Positions 16,871 to 27,052 of a stretch of 64,000 nucleotides of DNA are shown here, piece after piece (the first letter of the stretch is position 1; each line of letters opens with the position of its first letter). This stretch comes from Mesorhizobium sp. B2-7-2 (lineage in GTDB: Bacteria; Pseudomonadota; Alphaproteobacteria; Rhizobiales; Rhizobiaceae). Under the pieces are notes generated by a model that saw only the letters and a list, made by a program, of their open reading frames with translations, did not search any database and was not told the DNA's origin. A program made the position numbers and the translations under genes. Location of the stretch: positions 1 to 64,000 of the forward strand of contig NZ_VFTZ01000012.1 of assembly GCF_006440775.1 (NCBI RefSeq), in the 5' to 3' direction.

Positions 16871-16888
16871 CCTGTAGACCTTTACAGG
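16871..16888 (-). promoter_or_regulatory. lux/tra-box palindrome upstream of traI
   Basis: The 18-bp CCTGTAGACCTTTACAGG has perfect 6-bp arms (CCTGTA/TACAGG), the size and form of TraR/LuxR binding sites. It is 60 bp upstream of the traI ATG and 16 bp downstream of the traR stop, fitting autoinduction of traI. Confidence 0.7.
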
Positions 16889-16904
16889 TATCCGCAGAAA
16901 GGAA

Positions 16905-17630
16905 TCAGGATCTCGAATGTCGGGAAGAAGCCAGCCGTGCTACGGCTTGGTTGATGGTTCGCACGCCAAGTTTTGCCTTGGCGTTTTCCAGATGGAAGGT
17001 CACGGTTCGTTTCGAGACGCTGAGAATCTGGCTGATATCCCAGGCCGACTTGCCGTCCGCCGCCCATTTCAAGCATTCGAATTCTCGCGGGGTCAGGATT
17101 ACGCCATTGACCACGCAATCTTCGGCGAGCCTGCGCCGGGCAAATATATGAAAGCTGATCGCGACCAGCTGCAATGCTTGCTCGTACCGTGTCAGTGACC
17201 GCAAGAGAGGCGGACGGGGCTGGTCGGAAGCCAAGGTCAGCGCAGCAAAGCGGCCGCGATGGTCATGTATCGACATGGTCAACCCGGAACGAATGCCAAA
17301 TCGAGCTGCTTCTTCCAGAATCCGTTGCTGTGAAGCCGGGAGATGTTGCCGAGCTAAATCCACACCCCAATCAAAGGTGTCCCAGCCTTGAAGCCCGCGC
17401 AGGATCACCGGATCATGCCTGTGGTAGCGCAATTGCATATAGCGCGATGTCCAGGATGGGGGATAATTCGAAATCAAGCGCGGCTTCCGGCCGGAAGCTG
17501 ACGGGCAACTGAAATAGGCAAAGAGCGGAAAGTCTAACGCGGCTGCGGCAGACGCCATTGTCTCACACAGATCGACAGCATCGACGCTTTCGGAGAGTTG
17601 CTCGAGGAAATTTTCAAACACGCGATGCAT
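16905..17630 (-). CDS. traR: LuxR-family quorum-sensing regulator
   Basis: 241 residues. The N-terminal autoinducer-binding domain (about 15-160) has YPPSWTSRYMQLRYHRHDPV and a DTFDWGVDL segment with the conserved W, Y, D and W positions. The C-terminal LuxR HTH is LTPREFECLKWAADGKSAWD then ISQILSVSKRTVTFHLENAK, of normal layout. It binds AHL and activates transcription. It lies upstream of traI on the same strand with a lux box between. Length is typical (234-250). Confidence 0.9.
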   Translation of the reverse strand: MHRVFENFLEQLSESVDAVDLCETMASAAAALDFPLFAYFSCPSASGRKPRLISNYPPSWTSRYMQLRYHRHDPVILRGLQGWDTFDWGVDLARQHLPASQQRILEEAARFGIRSGLTMSIHDHRGRFAALTLASDQPRPPLLRSLTRYEQALQLVAISFHIFARRRLAEDCVVNGVILTPREFECLKWAADGKSAWDISQILSVSKRTVTFHLENAKAKLGVRTINQAVARLASSRHSRS

Positions 17631-17789
17631 CTGCGCTTTGCATAAACCTCCGTGCCGTTGCTCGGCGCAGACCTTCGTCTAAATGATTGGCGATCCATTC
17701 GACGTTTGCGAGCTGGTCGGCTTAATCGCGGGCATTGCTCTGCTCCTGGTCAATGAGCCTGTTGTGCGGCGATGCAGCGCCGCGAGCCT

Positions 17790-18653
17790 CTAATTTGTTG
17801 CACCAATTGGTGACATTCCTATGTTGTCGATAAGCCGTATGTCGCCTAGCCATGCCGCGACAAGCAAGCGTGCCGGTTGGTCAAGGCTCGTCAGCGGTTG
17901 CAGATCTGCCTCGCGGCGAAGTTCCAGGTACTCGACTTCGCGATAGCCGGCAGCCAGGATTGCTGCGCGCGCTTCCGCAAGAGTGGGAAGGACAGGAGCG
18001 CCGCGCGCAAGCCGATCGGCCACCCCCAGCAAGACCGCTGCCAACTTTGGGGCAATGGCGCGCTGTGCTGGCGAGAGCCGAAGATTGCGCGAGGACAGTG
18101 CAAGACCGTCGGCTTCGCGGATTGTCGGACAGGCCAGGATGGTGATTGGAATGTCCAGGTCGCCGACCATGCGCCTGACCAGCTGAAGCTGCTGAAAGTC
18201 CTTTTCGCCAAAACAGGCCAAGTCAGCGCCGGTCTGCAGGAAGAGCTTGGAAACGACTGTCGCCACGCCGTCGAAATGGCCCGGCCGAAAGCTGCCGCAC
18301 AGGCCCTCGCTGATGCCGGACACCGAAATGCTCGTGGCGAAGCCTGGCGGATACATCTCTTCTGCATCCGGCAGATAGAGCAAATGCACGCCGAGCGGCG
18401 CAAGCCTTGCAGCATCTTGGTTTTCCGTGCGAGGATAGGCATCAAGATCGGTGGCACTGTTGAATTGCTTGGGGTTGACGAACAGCGTCACGACTACCCG
18501 ATCGGCCTTCTGAAGCGCAGCACGCACGAGACTGAGATGACCTTCATGCAAGGCCCCCATGGTCGGTACAAGGGCGACCTTGGCGCCTGAGCGACGCCAT
18601 CGCGCGGTAACAGCGCGGAGCTCGGCAGTGCTTCGAACGATCGGCACGCTCAT
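17790..18653 (-). CDS. panC: Pantothenate synthetase
   Basis: 287 residues from [15 protein letters not shown]. PanC joins pantoate and beta-alanine with ATP to give pantothenate. Seen: [14 protein letters not shown] (HIGH-type motif), [37 protein letters not shown], and [13 protein letters not shown] (KMSKS-like). The ATG overlaps the panB stop by ATGA, so it is translationally coupled. panBC are known on the symbiosis island of M. loti R7A beside nad and bio genes, the same arrangement as here. Confidence 0.95.
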   Translation of the reverse strand: MSVPIVRSTAELRAVTARWRRSGAKVALVPTMGALHEGHLSLVRAALQKADRVVVTLFVNPKQFNSATDLDAYPRTENQDAARLAPLGVHLLYLPDAEEMYPPGFATSISVSGISEGLCGSFRPGHFDGVATVVSKLFLQTGADLACFGEKDFQQLQLVRRMVGDLDIPITILACPTIREADGLALSSRNLRLSPAQRAIAPKLAAVLLGVADRLARGAPVLPTLAEARAAILAAGYREVEYLELRREADLQPLTSLDQPARLLVAAWLGDIRLIDNIGMSPIGATN

Positions 18654-19486
18654 GTGACGTCTCCGGCCCTCGCCTCGTGTGTGTAGAGATGTTCCGCCGC
18701 CGGAAAGCACCGTCTCCTGACGTCAGCGGCATAAGCCGCAATCGCTGCATCGGCCTGTTCGCCAAGTTCGGCGTAGCGCTTGACGAATTTCGGCCGGAAG
18801 GAGCTGAAAAGCCCGAGCATATCGTCGCTCACCAGAATCTGGCCGTCGCAGGCGAGTGAGGCGCCGATGCCGATGGTGGGGACGGCGATCTCCGCAGTGA
18901 TGCGTTTTGCGAGGGGTTCGGGCACCTTCTCCAGCACCACGGAGAATGCGCCGGCCTCCGTAACCGCATTGGCATCGCGCCTGATGCGCTCGGCATCTTC
19001 TCCCCGCCCCTGGACGCGGTAGCCACCGAGCGTATTGACCGCCTGAGGCGTTAAACCGACATGCGCCATGACAGGGATGCCGCGGGCGCAGAGGAAGCGG
19101 ATGGTCTCGGCCATTTTCTCACCGCCTTCGAGCTTCACAGCCGCACAACCGGTCTGCGCCATCAGGCGCGCAGCGTTGCCGAAGGCCTGCACGGGGCTCT
19201 CTTCATAGGAGCCGAATGGCAGGTCAACGACCATCAATGATCGCACCAGACCGCGGCGCACCGCCTGGCCGTGCATGATCATCATGTCGAGAGTGACGCC
19301 CAGCGTCGATGAGAGGCCGTGCAATACCATGCCAACGCTGTCGCCAACGAGAACGACGTCGCAGTGTGGATCAACCAATCTGGCTATCGGCGTGGTGTAT
19401 GCCGTCAGGCAGACGAGTGGAGCCTGGCCTTTCCGCGCGCTGATATCCGGCGGTGTGATCGCCTTTGTCTCACCCGTTGCACTCAA
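18650..19486 (-). CDS. panB: 3-methyl-2-oxobutanoate hydroxymethyltransferase
   Basis: About 278 residues from a TTG at 19486, preceded by AAGGA; no in-frame ATG lies closer to the family start and a far upstream ATG would add an unlikely 43 residues. PanB forms ketopantoate from ketoisovalerate and methylenetetrahydrofolate. Seen: [25 protein letters not shown] (metal-binding Asp), [35 protein letters not shown], and [15 protein letters not shown]. First gene of panBC, divergent from nrtR. Confidence 0.93.
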   Translation of the reverse strand: MSATGETKAITPPDISARKGQAPLVCLTAYTTPIARLVDPHCDVVLVGDSVGMVLHGLSSTLGVTLDMMIMHGQAVRRGLVRSLMVVDLPFGSYEESPVQAFGNAARLMAQTGCAAVKLEGGEKMAETIRFLCARGIPVMAHVGLTPQAVNTLGGYRVQGRGEDAERIRRDANAVTEAGAFSVVLEKVPEPLAKRITAEIAVPTIGIGASLACDGQILVSDDMLGLFSSFRPKFVKRYAELGEQADAAIAAYAADVRRRCFPAAEHLYTHEARAGDVT

Positions 19487-19659
19487 CGATGCATCCTTCC
19501 CTAGCGTTACCCCCCGCGGGTGTCGCGTTTGGCATATTTTTGTGCGAGTGCGAAGTGCAAAAAAGATCGTCCAGCTGTGCGGTGTTGACGTTCGTGCAGC
19601 AACGCTTAAATTCAATCGATTGATAACCCCGAATTCGGGAACAACTCACCTTCGCGAAC

Positions 19660-20622
19660 ATGAACCATCAGGCAAAAGGAACCAGAAAAGGCAGAGCCGC
19701 GGTCAAGGCCGACGAAGCAAAAGTGGACCTGATCGCCGTTGTCGTCGCCGTAACTGACAGTGATCCCTGTCTTCTCACCATCGGGAACGCGGATACCCTT
19801 CCGTCCGGCCCCTATGCGCTGGAGCATCGATCGCTGCAATCAGGTCTGAGGGGTTGGGTCGAGCAACAGACCGGCCACCCGCTCGGCTATATCGAGCAGC
19901 TCTACACCTTCGCCGATCGGGACCGCATAGGTGCCGAGCCCCAGGAACGCGCCATCTCAATCAGCTATCTCGCACTCACTCGCAAGGAACAGGCAGCGGG
20001 CTCCGCTAGTTGTGGGTGGCGCAGTTGGTACGAGTATTTGCCCTGGGAAGATCATCGCTCCGGCACGCCGGTGGTGCTCGATATCTTACGACCACGCCTG
20101 AGTGAGTGGGCTGAGGGCGCCAGCGACGCCACCACGCGACGCGAACGCCTGCAGCGCGCCGCGATTGCCTTCGGTTTCGACCACCGCAATTGGAATGAGG
20201 AACTCACCCTACAGCGTTATGAGTTGCTCTATGAATCTGCCCTGATCGAAGAGGCTGGCCGCGGGCGGGACGCAACGCCTGCGGTGACATCTGGCAAGGC
20301 AATGGTCGCTGACCATCGACGAATCCTGGCGACGGGCATTGCGCGGCTACGCTCCAAGATCAAATACCGGCCGGTGGTTTTCGAGCTCATGAGGCCGTCC
20401 TTCACGCTGCTTCAGCTGCAGCGGACCGTGGAGGCCCTCGCCGGGAGGCTCATCAACAAGCCGAATTTCCGCAGGCTTGTTGAGCAGCAAGAGTTGGTCG
20501 AGGAAACTGGCGAGACCTCCCTCGAGACGGGCGGGCGACCGGCAAAGCTCTATCGGTTCCGGCATGCCGTCCTCGACGACAGGGCTGGGGCCGGGACAAA
20601 ATTGCCGCTCGCGCGGGCTTGA
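19660..20622 (+). CDS. nrtR: NrtR-type Nudix-related transcriptional regulator of NAD synthesis
   Basis: 320 residues. The N-terminal part (about 20-170) is a Nudix-like domain (VDLIAVVVAVTDSDPCLLTI, LEHRSLQSGLRGWVEQQTGH, YIEQLYTFADRDR), with the catalytic Nudix box degenerate. The C-terminal part (about 230-300) is a winged helix (RPVVFELMRPSFTLLQLQRT, then NKPNFRRLVEQQELVEETGE). This is the NrtR layout, a repressor sensing ADP-ribose. The gene sits between panBC and nadABC, and a palindrome overlapping its stop lies in front of nadA, so nadABC control is the natural reading. Confidence 0.82.
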   Translation: MNHQAKGTRKGRAAVKADEAKVDLIAVVVAVTDSDPCLLTIGNADTLPSGPYALEHRSLQSGLRGWVEQQTGHPLGYIEQLYTFADRDRIGAEPQERAISISYLALTRKEQAAGSASCGWRSWYEYLPWEDHRSGTPVVLDILRPRLSEWAEGASDATTRRERLQRAAIAFGFDHRNWNEELTLQRYELLYESALIEEAGRGRDATPAVTSGKAMVADHRRILATGIARLRSKIKYRPVVFELMRPSFTLLQLQRTVEALAGRLINKPNFRRLVEQQELVEETGETSLETGGRPAKLYRFRHAVLDDRAGAGTKLPLARA

Positions 20623-20638
20623 CATACTTATAGTCAAG
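20618..20638 (+). promoter_or_regulatory. Probable NrtR operator and nadA promoter
   Basis: CTTGAC-N9-GTCAAG is an inverted repeat whose half-site TATAGTCAAG resembles known NrtR sites. It includes a TTGACA (-35, 20619-20624) with a GACATA/ACATAT -10 17-18 nt later, about 45 bp before the nadA ATG. Repressor binding here would block the promoter. Confidence 0.6.
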
Positions 20639-20686
20639 GTAGACATATTCCCCTTATTGTCAGATCGAATATAAGCGGAGGCGCTG

Positions 20687-21661
20687 ATGACTGGGGCGTT
20701 ACCTACGGCTGCGTCCCTGTACGAGCGCGTCCGGCGGGTGATTCCGCCAGTCGAATGGCCGGCGTTTACCGACGACCTTGAAGCCATCCTTGCGCTGAAG
20801 CGCGATCGAAACGCGGTCATCCTTGCGCACAACTACCAAACGCCGGAGATCTTCCATTGCGTGGCCGACATCGTCGGCGACAGCCTCGCACTGGCCCGCA
20901 AGGCGGCCACGGTCGAGGCGCAGGTCATCGTGGTTGCCGGCGTGCATTTCATGGCCGAGACGGCCAAGCTGCTCAATCCTAACAAGATGGTCCTCATTCC
21001 GGACCTCCGCGCCGGTTGCTCGCTGGCCGAATCCATCACGGCAGAGGACGTGCGGCAGCTACGGCAGCGCTATCCGGGGGTCCCGGTTGTCACCTACGTC
21101 AACACTTCGGCAGCGGTAAAAGCGGAGTCGGACATCTGCTGCACCTCGGGCAATGCCCGCGCGGTGGTGGAATCTCTCGGCGTGCCGCGCGTGATCATGG
21201 TGCCCGATCAATACCTGGCGATAAACGTTGCGGCGGACACGGATGTCGAGATCATCGCCTGGAAGGGCCACTGCGAAGTGCATGAGCGCTTCACGTCGAC
21301 CGACATCCGGGAATTGCGCGATGCACATCCTGGGGTCATCGTGCTCGCCCATCCAGAATGCCCGCCCGAGATTGTCACACAAGCGGAATTCTCCGGCTCG
21401 ACTGCGGCCATGTTGGATTATGTCGAGCGGGAGAAACCAGCGCGCGTCGTCCTGCTGACCGAATGTTCGATGAGCGACAATGTCGCGGTCGCGCATCCCG
21501 AAATCGAGTTCATCCGCCCTTGCAATCTCTGCCCGCACATGAAGCGCATCACCTTGGCCAACATCCGCGCCGCGCTCGAAGAGAACCGGCATGAGGTTCG
21601 GATCGCCGCCGGGATTGCAGAGCGCGCGCGCCACTCAGTCGAGCGAATGCTTTCCATATGA
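20687..21661 (+). CDS. nadA: Quinolinate synthase
   Basis: 324 residues; AGCGGAGG precedes the ATG. NadA condenses iminoaspartate with dihydroxyacetone phosphate to quinolinate, using a 4Fe-4S cluster. Seen: AVILAHNYQTPEIF, DSLALARKAA, GVHFMAETAKLL, the cluster cysteines in LRAGCSLAES, DICCTSGNA and RPCNLCPHMKRITL, PDQYLAINVA, and LAHPECPPE. The stop overlaps nadB by ATGA. First of nadABC and probably of the whole nad run. Confidence 0.96.
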   Translation: MTGALPTAASLYERVRRVIPPVEWPAFTDDLEAILALKRDRNAVILAHNYQTPEIFHCVADIVGDSLALARKAATVEAQVIVVAGVHFMAETAKLLNPNKMVLIPDLRAGCSLAESITAEDVRQLRQRYPGVPVVTYVNTSAAVKAESDICCTSGNARAVVESLGVPRVIMVPDQYLAINVAADTDVEIIAWKGHCEVHERFTSTDIRELRDAHPGVIVLAHPECPPEIVTQAEFSGSTAAMLDYVEREKPARVVLLTECSMSDNVAVAHPEIEFIRPCNLCPHMKRITLANIRAALEENRHEVRIAAGIAERARHSVERMLSI

Positions 21662-23205
21662 GCCTCGACGTTCATGACATTGGCGGGGCACCGGTGATCA
21701 TCGGCTCTGGTTTGGCAGGCCTGATGACCGCGCTCCATCTGGCGCCGGAACCGGTTGTGCTTCTATCTAATGCGGGGCTGGGAACCGGAGCCTGCAGCGA
21801 GCTCGCCCAAGGCGGTCTTGCTGCAAGTGTCGGCGGCGAAGACAGTCCCGAACTTCATCTTTGTGACACCCTGGCGGCCGGCGACGGCCTCTGCGACGAG
21901 GCAACGGTGCGGCGAGTGGTCCGAGCTGCACCTGAAGCGATCAGGACTCTAGAGCGGTTTGGAGTCGCATTCGACCGACGCGCTGATGGCGCCTTGCGGC
22001 TGGGGCTCGAGGCGGCGCACTCGCAGCGGCGGATCGTGCATGCGGCGGGCGATGCCACCGGTCGCGAACTGGTGCGCGCGCTGGTCGCGGCAGCACGGCG
22101 CACAGCCTCCATCACTGTCCTGGAAAACGTCGAGGCCCGCCGGCTTGTCGTGGAAGACGGGGCGATCATCGCCGTGGTCGCGGCCGGGTGCACGGGCGCA
22201 ATCGCCTTGCCAACGCGCCGCGCGGTGCTGGCGACCGGCGGCATCGGCGCCTTGTTCAGCGAGACGACAAACCCGCCTGGCTCATGTGGACAGGGGCTCG
22301 CGCTCGCCGCTTGTGCCGGGGCGGAGTTCGCCGACCTGGAATTCGTGCAATTCCACCCGACCGCCCTCGAGGGCCCGCGGCGGCCGATGCCGCTGGTGAG
22401 CGAGGCGGTGCGTGGCGAGGGTGCTGTGCTCGTCGACGAGCAGGGAGAGCGTTTCCTGGGTGATACCCCAGGGGGCGAGCTTGCGCCTCGCGACGTGGTT
22501 GCGCGCGCGGTTTGGCGCCAACTCGCTCTCGGACGCCGTGTGTTTCTTGACGCCAGGCAATGTCTGGGTCCCAGATTTGACAAGCGCTTTCCGGCGATCG
22601 CCGATTTGTGCCGCCAGGCCGGCATCGATCCGGCGACCGACCTGATCCCGGTGCGCCCGGCCGCACATTATCACATGGGCGGTGTTGCAGTAGACGCTGC
22701 GGGCCGCAGCTCCATCGAGGGACTGTGGGCATGCGGCGAGGTCGCTTGCACGGGTCTGCACGGCGCGAACCGGCTCGCCAGCAACTCGCTTATCGAAGCA
22801 GTGGTGACGGCGAGCTGGGTTGCTGAAAGCGTCGCCGACGCATCACACACCCGGCGACCACGCGTGTGTTCGGCATTCGTGCCTCAACGGCCGGACGCCT
22901 CCGGCATCCGTCCAATCGTCTCCGCCGCGCTCGGCATCGTCCGCGACGGCGAGACGCTACGCGACGGGGTGGCTACCCTGTTGCCGGTTGCAGCTCACGA
23001 CAGCGCGGCGTCTGACCCCGCCATGGTCGCGCTGATGATCGCCATTGCGGCTCTGCGGCGCGAAGAGAGCCGCGGCTCGCACTATCGTTCCGATTTCGCC
23101 GGACGCGATGCAGATGCGCGCCAGTCACGACTGACACTGCGCAGCGCAATACAGACCGCCGTCGCACTCAGCTGGCGAGCGCCGATGCGGAGTACCCTGA
23201 CATGA
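21658..23205 (+). CDS. nadB: L-aspartate oxidase
   Basis: 515 residues. NadB oxidises L-aspartate to iminoaspartate with FAD. Seen: the dinucleotide fold VIIGSGLAGLMTALHLA, SELAQGGLAASVG, ATGGIGALFSETTNPPGSCG, EFVQFHPTAL, HYHMGGVAVD with the active-site HMGG, and GLHGANRLASNSLIEAVV. The C-terminal helical domain is shorter than in some relatives but complete. It overlaps nadA and nadC by four bases each, so the three are translationally coupled. Confidence 0.96.
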   Translation: MSLDVHDIGGAPVIIGSGLAGLMTALHLAPEPVVLLSNAGLGTGACSELAQGGLAASVGGEDSPELHLCDTLAAGDGLCDEATVRRVVRAAPEAIRTLERFGVAFDRRADGALRLGLEAAHSQRRIVHAAGDATGRELVRALVAAARRTASITVLENVEARRLVVEDGAIIAVVAAGCTGAIALPTRRAVLATGGIGALFSETTNPPGSCGQGLALAACAGAEFADLEFVQFHPTALEGPRRPMPLVSEAVRGEGAVLVDEQGERFLGDTPGGELAPRDVVARAVWRQLALGRRVFLDARQCLGPRFDKRFPAIADLCRQAGIDPATDLIPVRPAAHYHMGGVAVDAAGRSSIEGLWACGEVACTGLHGANRLASNSLIEAVVTASWVAESVADASHTRRPRVCSAFVPQRPDASGIRPIVSAALGIVRDGETLRDGVATLLPVAAHDSAASDPAMVALMIAIAALRREESRGSHYRSDFAGRDADARQSRLTLRSAIQTAVALSWRAPMRSTLT

Positions 23206-24080
23206 AATTCTCACCGCTTCCCTCAACCCTGATCGAACCGATCGTGCGCGGTGCTCTTCTCGAAGACCTGGGCAGATGCGGCGATCTGACCAGCGAGGCC
23301 GTGATCCCGCGCGATCGCACCGCCACGTTGGTGCTGAAGTCGCGACAAACGGGGATCGTTGCCGGGCTCGATCTGGCCGCCTTCGCCTTCATGCTCGTCG
23401 AACCTGCGATCGACATGCAAATCTGGAGAGTTGACGGCAGCGATGTCGCGGGGGGCGAAATCATCGCCATGCTGTGCGGACCGGCGCGGGGCCTGCTCAC
23501 CGCCGAGCGCACGGCGCTCAATTTTCTGTGTCATCTAAGCGGCATTGCCACTGCCACGGCAGCGATGGTCGAAGCCGTGCGTGGCCACAAGGCGAGGATC
23601 GTGTGCACGCGAAAGACGACGCCCGGCCTGCGCGCGCTGGAGAAATATGCGGTACGCGTCGGCGGCGGCGCCAATCACCGCTTCGGGCTCGACGACGCCT
23701 TCCTGATCAAGGACAACCACATCGCGATCGCCGGCGACATTCGCACGACAATAGAGCGGGCGCGCGCTGCCGCGGGGCACATGGTGAAGATCGAGGTCGA
23801 GGTCGAGACCCTCGAGCAGCTCGATACAGCGCTCACGCTGGGGGTCGACGCGGTGTTGCTCGACAACATGTCGGTTGAGGACCTTGCCCGCGCCGTGGCA
23901 ATGGTTGGGGGCCGCGCCGTCACGGAGGCTTCCGGCCGGGTGACACCGAAAATGGCACCGGCGATTGCTGCGACGGGTGTTGATCTCATCTCGGTCGGAT
24001 GGCTGACACACAGCGCGCCCATTCTCGACATCGGCCTGGACATGCCAACTCGCGGGAACATCAGCACTCATTTGAACTAA
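23202..24080 (+). CDS. nadC: Nicotinate-nucleotide pyrophosphorylase (quinolinate phosphoribosyltransferase)
   Basis: 292 residues. It converts quinolinate and PRPP to nicotinate mononucleotide. Seen: EDLGRCGDLTSEAVIP, GPARGLLTAERTALNFLCHL, CTRKTTPGLRALEKYAVRVG (PRPP/quinolinate binding), HRFGLDDAFLIKDNHI, KIEVEVETLEQL and DAVLLDNMS. Last gene of nadABC. About 190 bp without a clear gene separate it from bioB; I see no riboswitch there. Confidence 0.96.
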   Translation: MKFSPLPSTLIEPIVRGALLEDLGRCGDLTSEAVIPRDRTATLVLKSRQTGIVAGLDLAAFAFMLVEPAIDMQIWRVDGSDVAGGEIIAMLCGPARGLLTAERTALNFLCHLSGIATATAAMVEAVRGHKARIVCTRKTTPGLRALEKYAVRVGGGANHRFGLDDAFLIKDNHIAIAGDIRTTIERARAAAGHMVKIEVEVETLEQLDTALTLGVDAVLLDNMSVEDLARAVAMVGGRAVTEASGRVTPKMAPAIAATGVDLISVGWLTHSAPILDIGLDMPTRGNISTHLN

Positions 24081-24270
24081 CGGGAAACACAATGGGGAGC
24101 AACGTGCTCGGGCTGCGCGCACCAAAAGGCGCGAAAGAGCACGCTTCATGCGGCTCACCCTTCATTACTTCCGGATCCCAATATTGCGCCCACCGACGAG
24201 CCAATCGGAAGGGGCTCCCACTCGACGGACTGGTGAGTGCGCTCGCTGATCGGCAATAGAGGCTTTGACG

Positions 24271-25281
24271 ATGACAACGGAAATGAACGAGGAGTGCGAC
24301 TCGGACTTTGCCACGCAGTCGATGGAGGCAGCACTAGCCCGATGGAGCCGCAAAGAGGCCGAGGCTATATACGGAATGCCGTTCAACGATCTGCTCTTCT
24401 TGGCGCAGACGGTCCATCGCCAGAACTTCGATCGCAACCGGGTGCAGCTGTCGCGGCTTCTCAGCATCAAGACCGGCGGATGCCCGGAGGATTGCGGCTA
24501 TTGCAGCCAGTCTGCGCATCACCAAACCGGCCTGAAGGCCTCGAAGCTGATGGAGGTCAAACATGTCGTCGAGGAGGCGACCAAGGCACGAGATGCTGGC
24601 GCAACCCGCTATTGCATGGGCGCTGCCTGGCGCAGTCCGAAGGAGCGCGACATGGACGCCGTGCTCGCCATGATCGAAGGCGTGAAGGCGCTCGGCCTGG
24701 AGACCTGCATGACTCTCGGCATGCTCGACCTCAGCCAGGCGCAGCGCCTGAAGGCGGCCGGTCTCGACTACTACAACCACAACATCGACACCTCTGCGCG
24801 CTATTACGGCAAGGTCGTTTCGACCAGGACCTTTGCCGACCGGCTGGAAACGCTTGGGCGCGTGCGCGAGGCTGGGATCAAGGTCTGCTGCGGCGGCATT
24901 GTCGGGATGGGAGAGGAAAAGGCCGATCGCATGGACATGCTGGTGACGCTGGCGAACCTGCCCGAGCCGCCCGAAAGCGTGCCGATCAACATGCTGATCC
25001 CCATCAGGGGGACGCCGCTCGCCGATGCCGAACCCATCGATCCGATCGATTTCATCCGCACCATTGCGCTCGCCCGGATCATGATGCCGAAGTCTGATGT
25101 AAGGCTCTCCGCCGGCAGGACGGCGATGAGCGACGAGACCCAGGCGCTGTGCTTCTTTGCCGGCGCCAATTCCATTTTTGTCGGCGACACGCTGCTGACT
25201 GCGGACAATCCCGGAGAGGACAAGGATACTCGTCTATTTAGACGTCTGGGCATCGAACCGATGCGAGGCGAGGCGAAATGA
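24271..25281 (+). CDS. bioB: Biotin synthase (radical SAM)
   Basis: 336 residues from the ATG at 24271 (RBS AGAGG; a TTG two codons earlier is also possible). BioB inserts sulfur into dethiobiotin. The radical-SAM motif [16 protein letters not shown] (CxxxCxxC) is intact, as are [47 protein letters not shown] and [16 protein letters not shown]. First gene of bioBFDAZ; its stop overlaps bioF. Confidence 0.97.
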   Translation: MTTEMNEECDSDFATQSMEAALARWSRKEAEAIYGMPFNDLLFLAQTVHRQNFDRNRVQLSRLLSIKTGGCPEDCGYCSQSAHHQTGLKASKLMEVKHVVEEATKARDAGATRYCMGAAWRSPKERDMDAVLAMIEGVKALGLETCMTLGMLDLSQAQRLKAAGLDYYNHNIDTSARYYGKVVSTRTFADRLETLGRVREAGIKVCCGGIVGMGEEKADRMDMLVTLANLPEPPESVPINMLIPIRGTPLADAEPIDPIDFIRTIALARIMMPKSDVRLSAGRTAMSDETQALCFFAGANSIFVGDTLLTADNPGEDKDTRLFRRLGIEPMRGEAK

Positions 25282-26420
25282 ACGAGCCACCGCTCGCCCG
25301 CTTTGAAGCAACCTTGCAGGGGTTGGCACGCAAGGACCGGCTGCGCGCACTGGCGCCGCGGGTCGGGCTCGACTTCTCGTCCAACGATTATCTCGGGCTT
25401 GCTGCCTTCAAGAGACTTGGCGATGCAGTCGCGGCGGCAATCGAGCGGGGCACCCCTGTGGGCGCTACCGGATCGCGGCTTCTGCGCGGCAACGCGCCGG
25501 AGCATGAGGCGCTGGAGTCAGATGCTGCCGCGTTCTTCGGGGCCGAACGGGCGCTGTTCTTCGGCAGCGGCTACATGGCCAACTTCGCCCTCCTGAGCAC
25601 CCTGGTGAAGAAGGGCGACCTGTTGATCCTCGATGAACTCGCCCATGCCAGCATGCATGAAGGGGCCCGGGCAGGACGCGCCGAGTTCAGGCTGGTGGCA
25701 CACAATGACATTGATGCTTTTGAGGACGCGATCAGGCGCTGGCGCGCCGAAGGCGGCATTGGCCGCATCTGGATCGGCGTTGAAAGCCTCTACAGCATGG
25801 ATGGCGACTGCGCGCCGATGGAGAGCCTGGTTGAGCTTGCCGATCGGCACGAGGCCTTCATACTGGTCGACGAGGCACATGCCACAGGTGTCTGGGGACC
25901 GGGGGGCCGCGGGCTGGCCGCCGCGTTCGAGGGCCGCGACAACATCGTGGCTCTCCATACATGCGGCAAGGCACTCGGCGCATCGGGCGCGCTCGTCACC
26001 GGGCCGCGAGTGCTGTGCGACTATATTGTCAATCGCTGCCGTCCGTTTATCTACGCCACCGCACCATCGCCGCTGATGGCAGTGGCTGCGCGCGAAGCGC
26101 TCGCAATGCTGGTCGACGAGCCGATGCGCCGCGTTGATTTGCACGAGCACGTTGCCTTCGCAAGCCGGCAACTGGCCGAGCATTGCGGAGCCAAGCCCAG
26201 CGGTTCGCAGATCCACCCATTTGTCATTGGGGACGTGGCGCGCACCATGGCTGTCGCGGCGGCTCTGCAGGCTCGCGGCTTCGACTTACGCGGCATTCGT
26301 CCGCCGGCGGTGCCGGAGGGTACCTCGCGGCTGCGCATTTCGCTGACGCTCAACGTGGGCAAGGCTGACATTCGCGTCATGGTCGAGACGCTTGCCGAAG
26401 TATTGGCCACCACGGCATGA
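25278..26420 (+). CDS. bioF: 8-amino-7-oxononanoate synthase
   Basis: 380 residues. PLP enzyme condensing pimeloyl-ACP/CoA with alanine. Seen: [57 protein letters not shown] (PLP-binding Asp), and the Schiff-base Lys in [13 protein letters not shown]-terminal [19 protein letters not shown] is also typical. It overlaps both neighbours by ATGA. Confidence 0.96.
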   Translation: MNEPPLARFEATLQGLARKDRLRALAPRVGLDFSSNDYLGLAAFKRLGDAVAAAIERGTPVGATGSRLLRGNAPEHEALESDAAAFFGAERALFFGSGYMANFALLSTLVKKGDLLILDELAHASMHEGARAGRAEFRLVAHNDIDAFEDAIRRWRAEGGIGRIWIGVESLYSMDGDCAPMESLVELADRHEAFILVDEAHATGVWGPGGRGLAAAFEGRDNIVALHTCGKALGASGALVTGPRVLCDYIVNRCRPFIYATAPSPLMAVAAREALAMLVDEPMRRVDLHEHVAFASRQLAEHCGAKPSGSQIHPFVIGDVARTMAVAAALQARGFDLRGIRPPAVPEGTSRLRISLTLNVGKADIRVMVETLAEVLATTA

Positions 26421-27052
26421 GCAAGCGCATCGTCGTCACGGGAACCGATACGGGAATTGGCAAAACCGTTTTCGCCGCGGGGCTCGCAGGTCTGCTCGAC
26501 GGCTTCTACTGGAAGCCGGTCCAATCGGGTCTCGAAGGTGAGACCGACAGTGAGGTGGTCGAACGGCTCGCTGGCCTGCCATCGGGGCGGGTGCTGCCGG
26601 AGGCCCACCGCTTGAGGAGCCCCTTGTCGCCGCACCGTTCAGCCGAAATCGACGGTGTCTCGATCGAGCCTGCCGATCTTTCATTTCCGGTCCTGCCCAC
26701 ACCGCTCGTCATCGAAGGCGCTGGCGGACTGATGGTGCCGATCAATCGACAGACAAGATTCATTGACATCTTCGCTGAATGGCGGCTGCCGGTGATCCTG
26801 TGCGCCCGCACTGAACTCGGCACGATCAACCACAGCCTGCTGTCGATCGAAGCCCTGCGGGCTCGCTCGATCCCGCTGATCGGCGTTGTCTTCATCGGTG
26901 AAGAGGCGGCCGATACGCAAAAGACAATCACCGAGTTGGGCGCGGTGCGTCAGCTCGGCAGACTGCCACACCTCGCTCCGCTCACGAGCGAAACTCTGAG
27001 AAAGGCGATGTTTGCAAGCTTCGACCTTGCGCAGATGGCTGGAGGCGAGTGA
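26417..27052 (+). CDS. bioD: Dethiobiotin synthetase
   Basis: 211 residues. Closes the ureido ring of dethiobiotin with CO2 and ATP. Seen: P-loop [27 protein letters not shown], the substrate-binding [10 protein letters not shown], and [18 protein letters not shown]. Its length and layout are like other alphaproteobacterial BioD. It overlaps bioF and bioA by four bases. Confidence 0.95.
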   Translation: MSKRIVVTGTDTGIGKTVFAAGLAGLLDGFYWKPVQSGLEGETDSEVVERLAGLPSGRVLPEAHRLRSPLSPHRSAEIDGVSIEPADLSFPVLPTPLVIEGAGGLMVPINRQTRFIDIFAEWRLPVILCARTELGTINHSLLSIEALRARSIPLIGVVFIGEEAADTQKTITELGAVRQLGRLPHLAPLTSETLRKAMFASFDLAQMAGGE

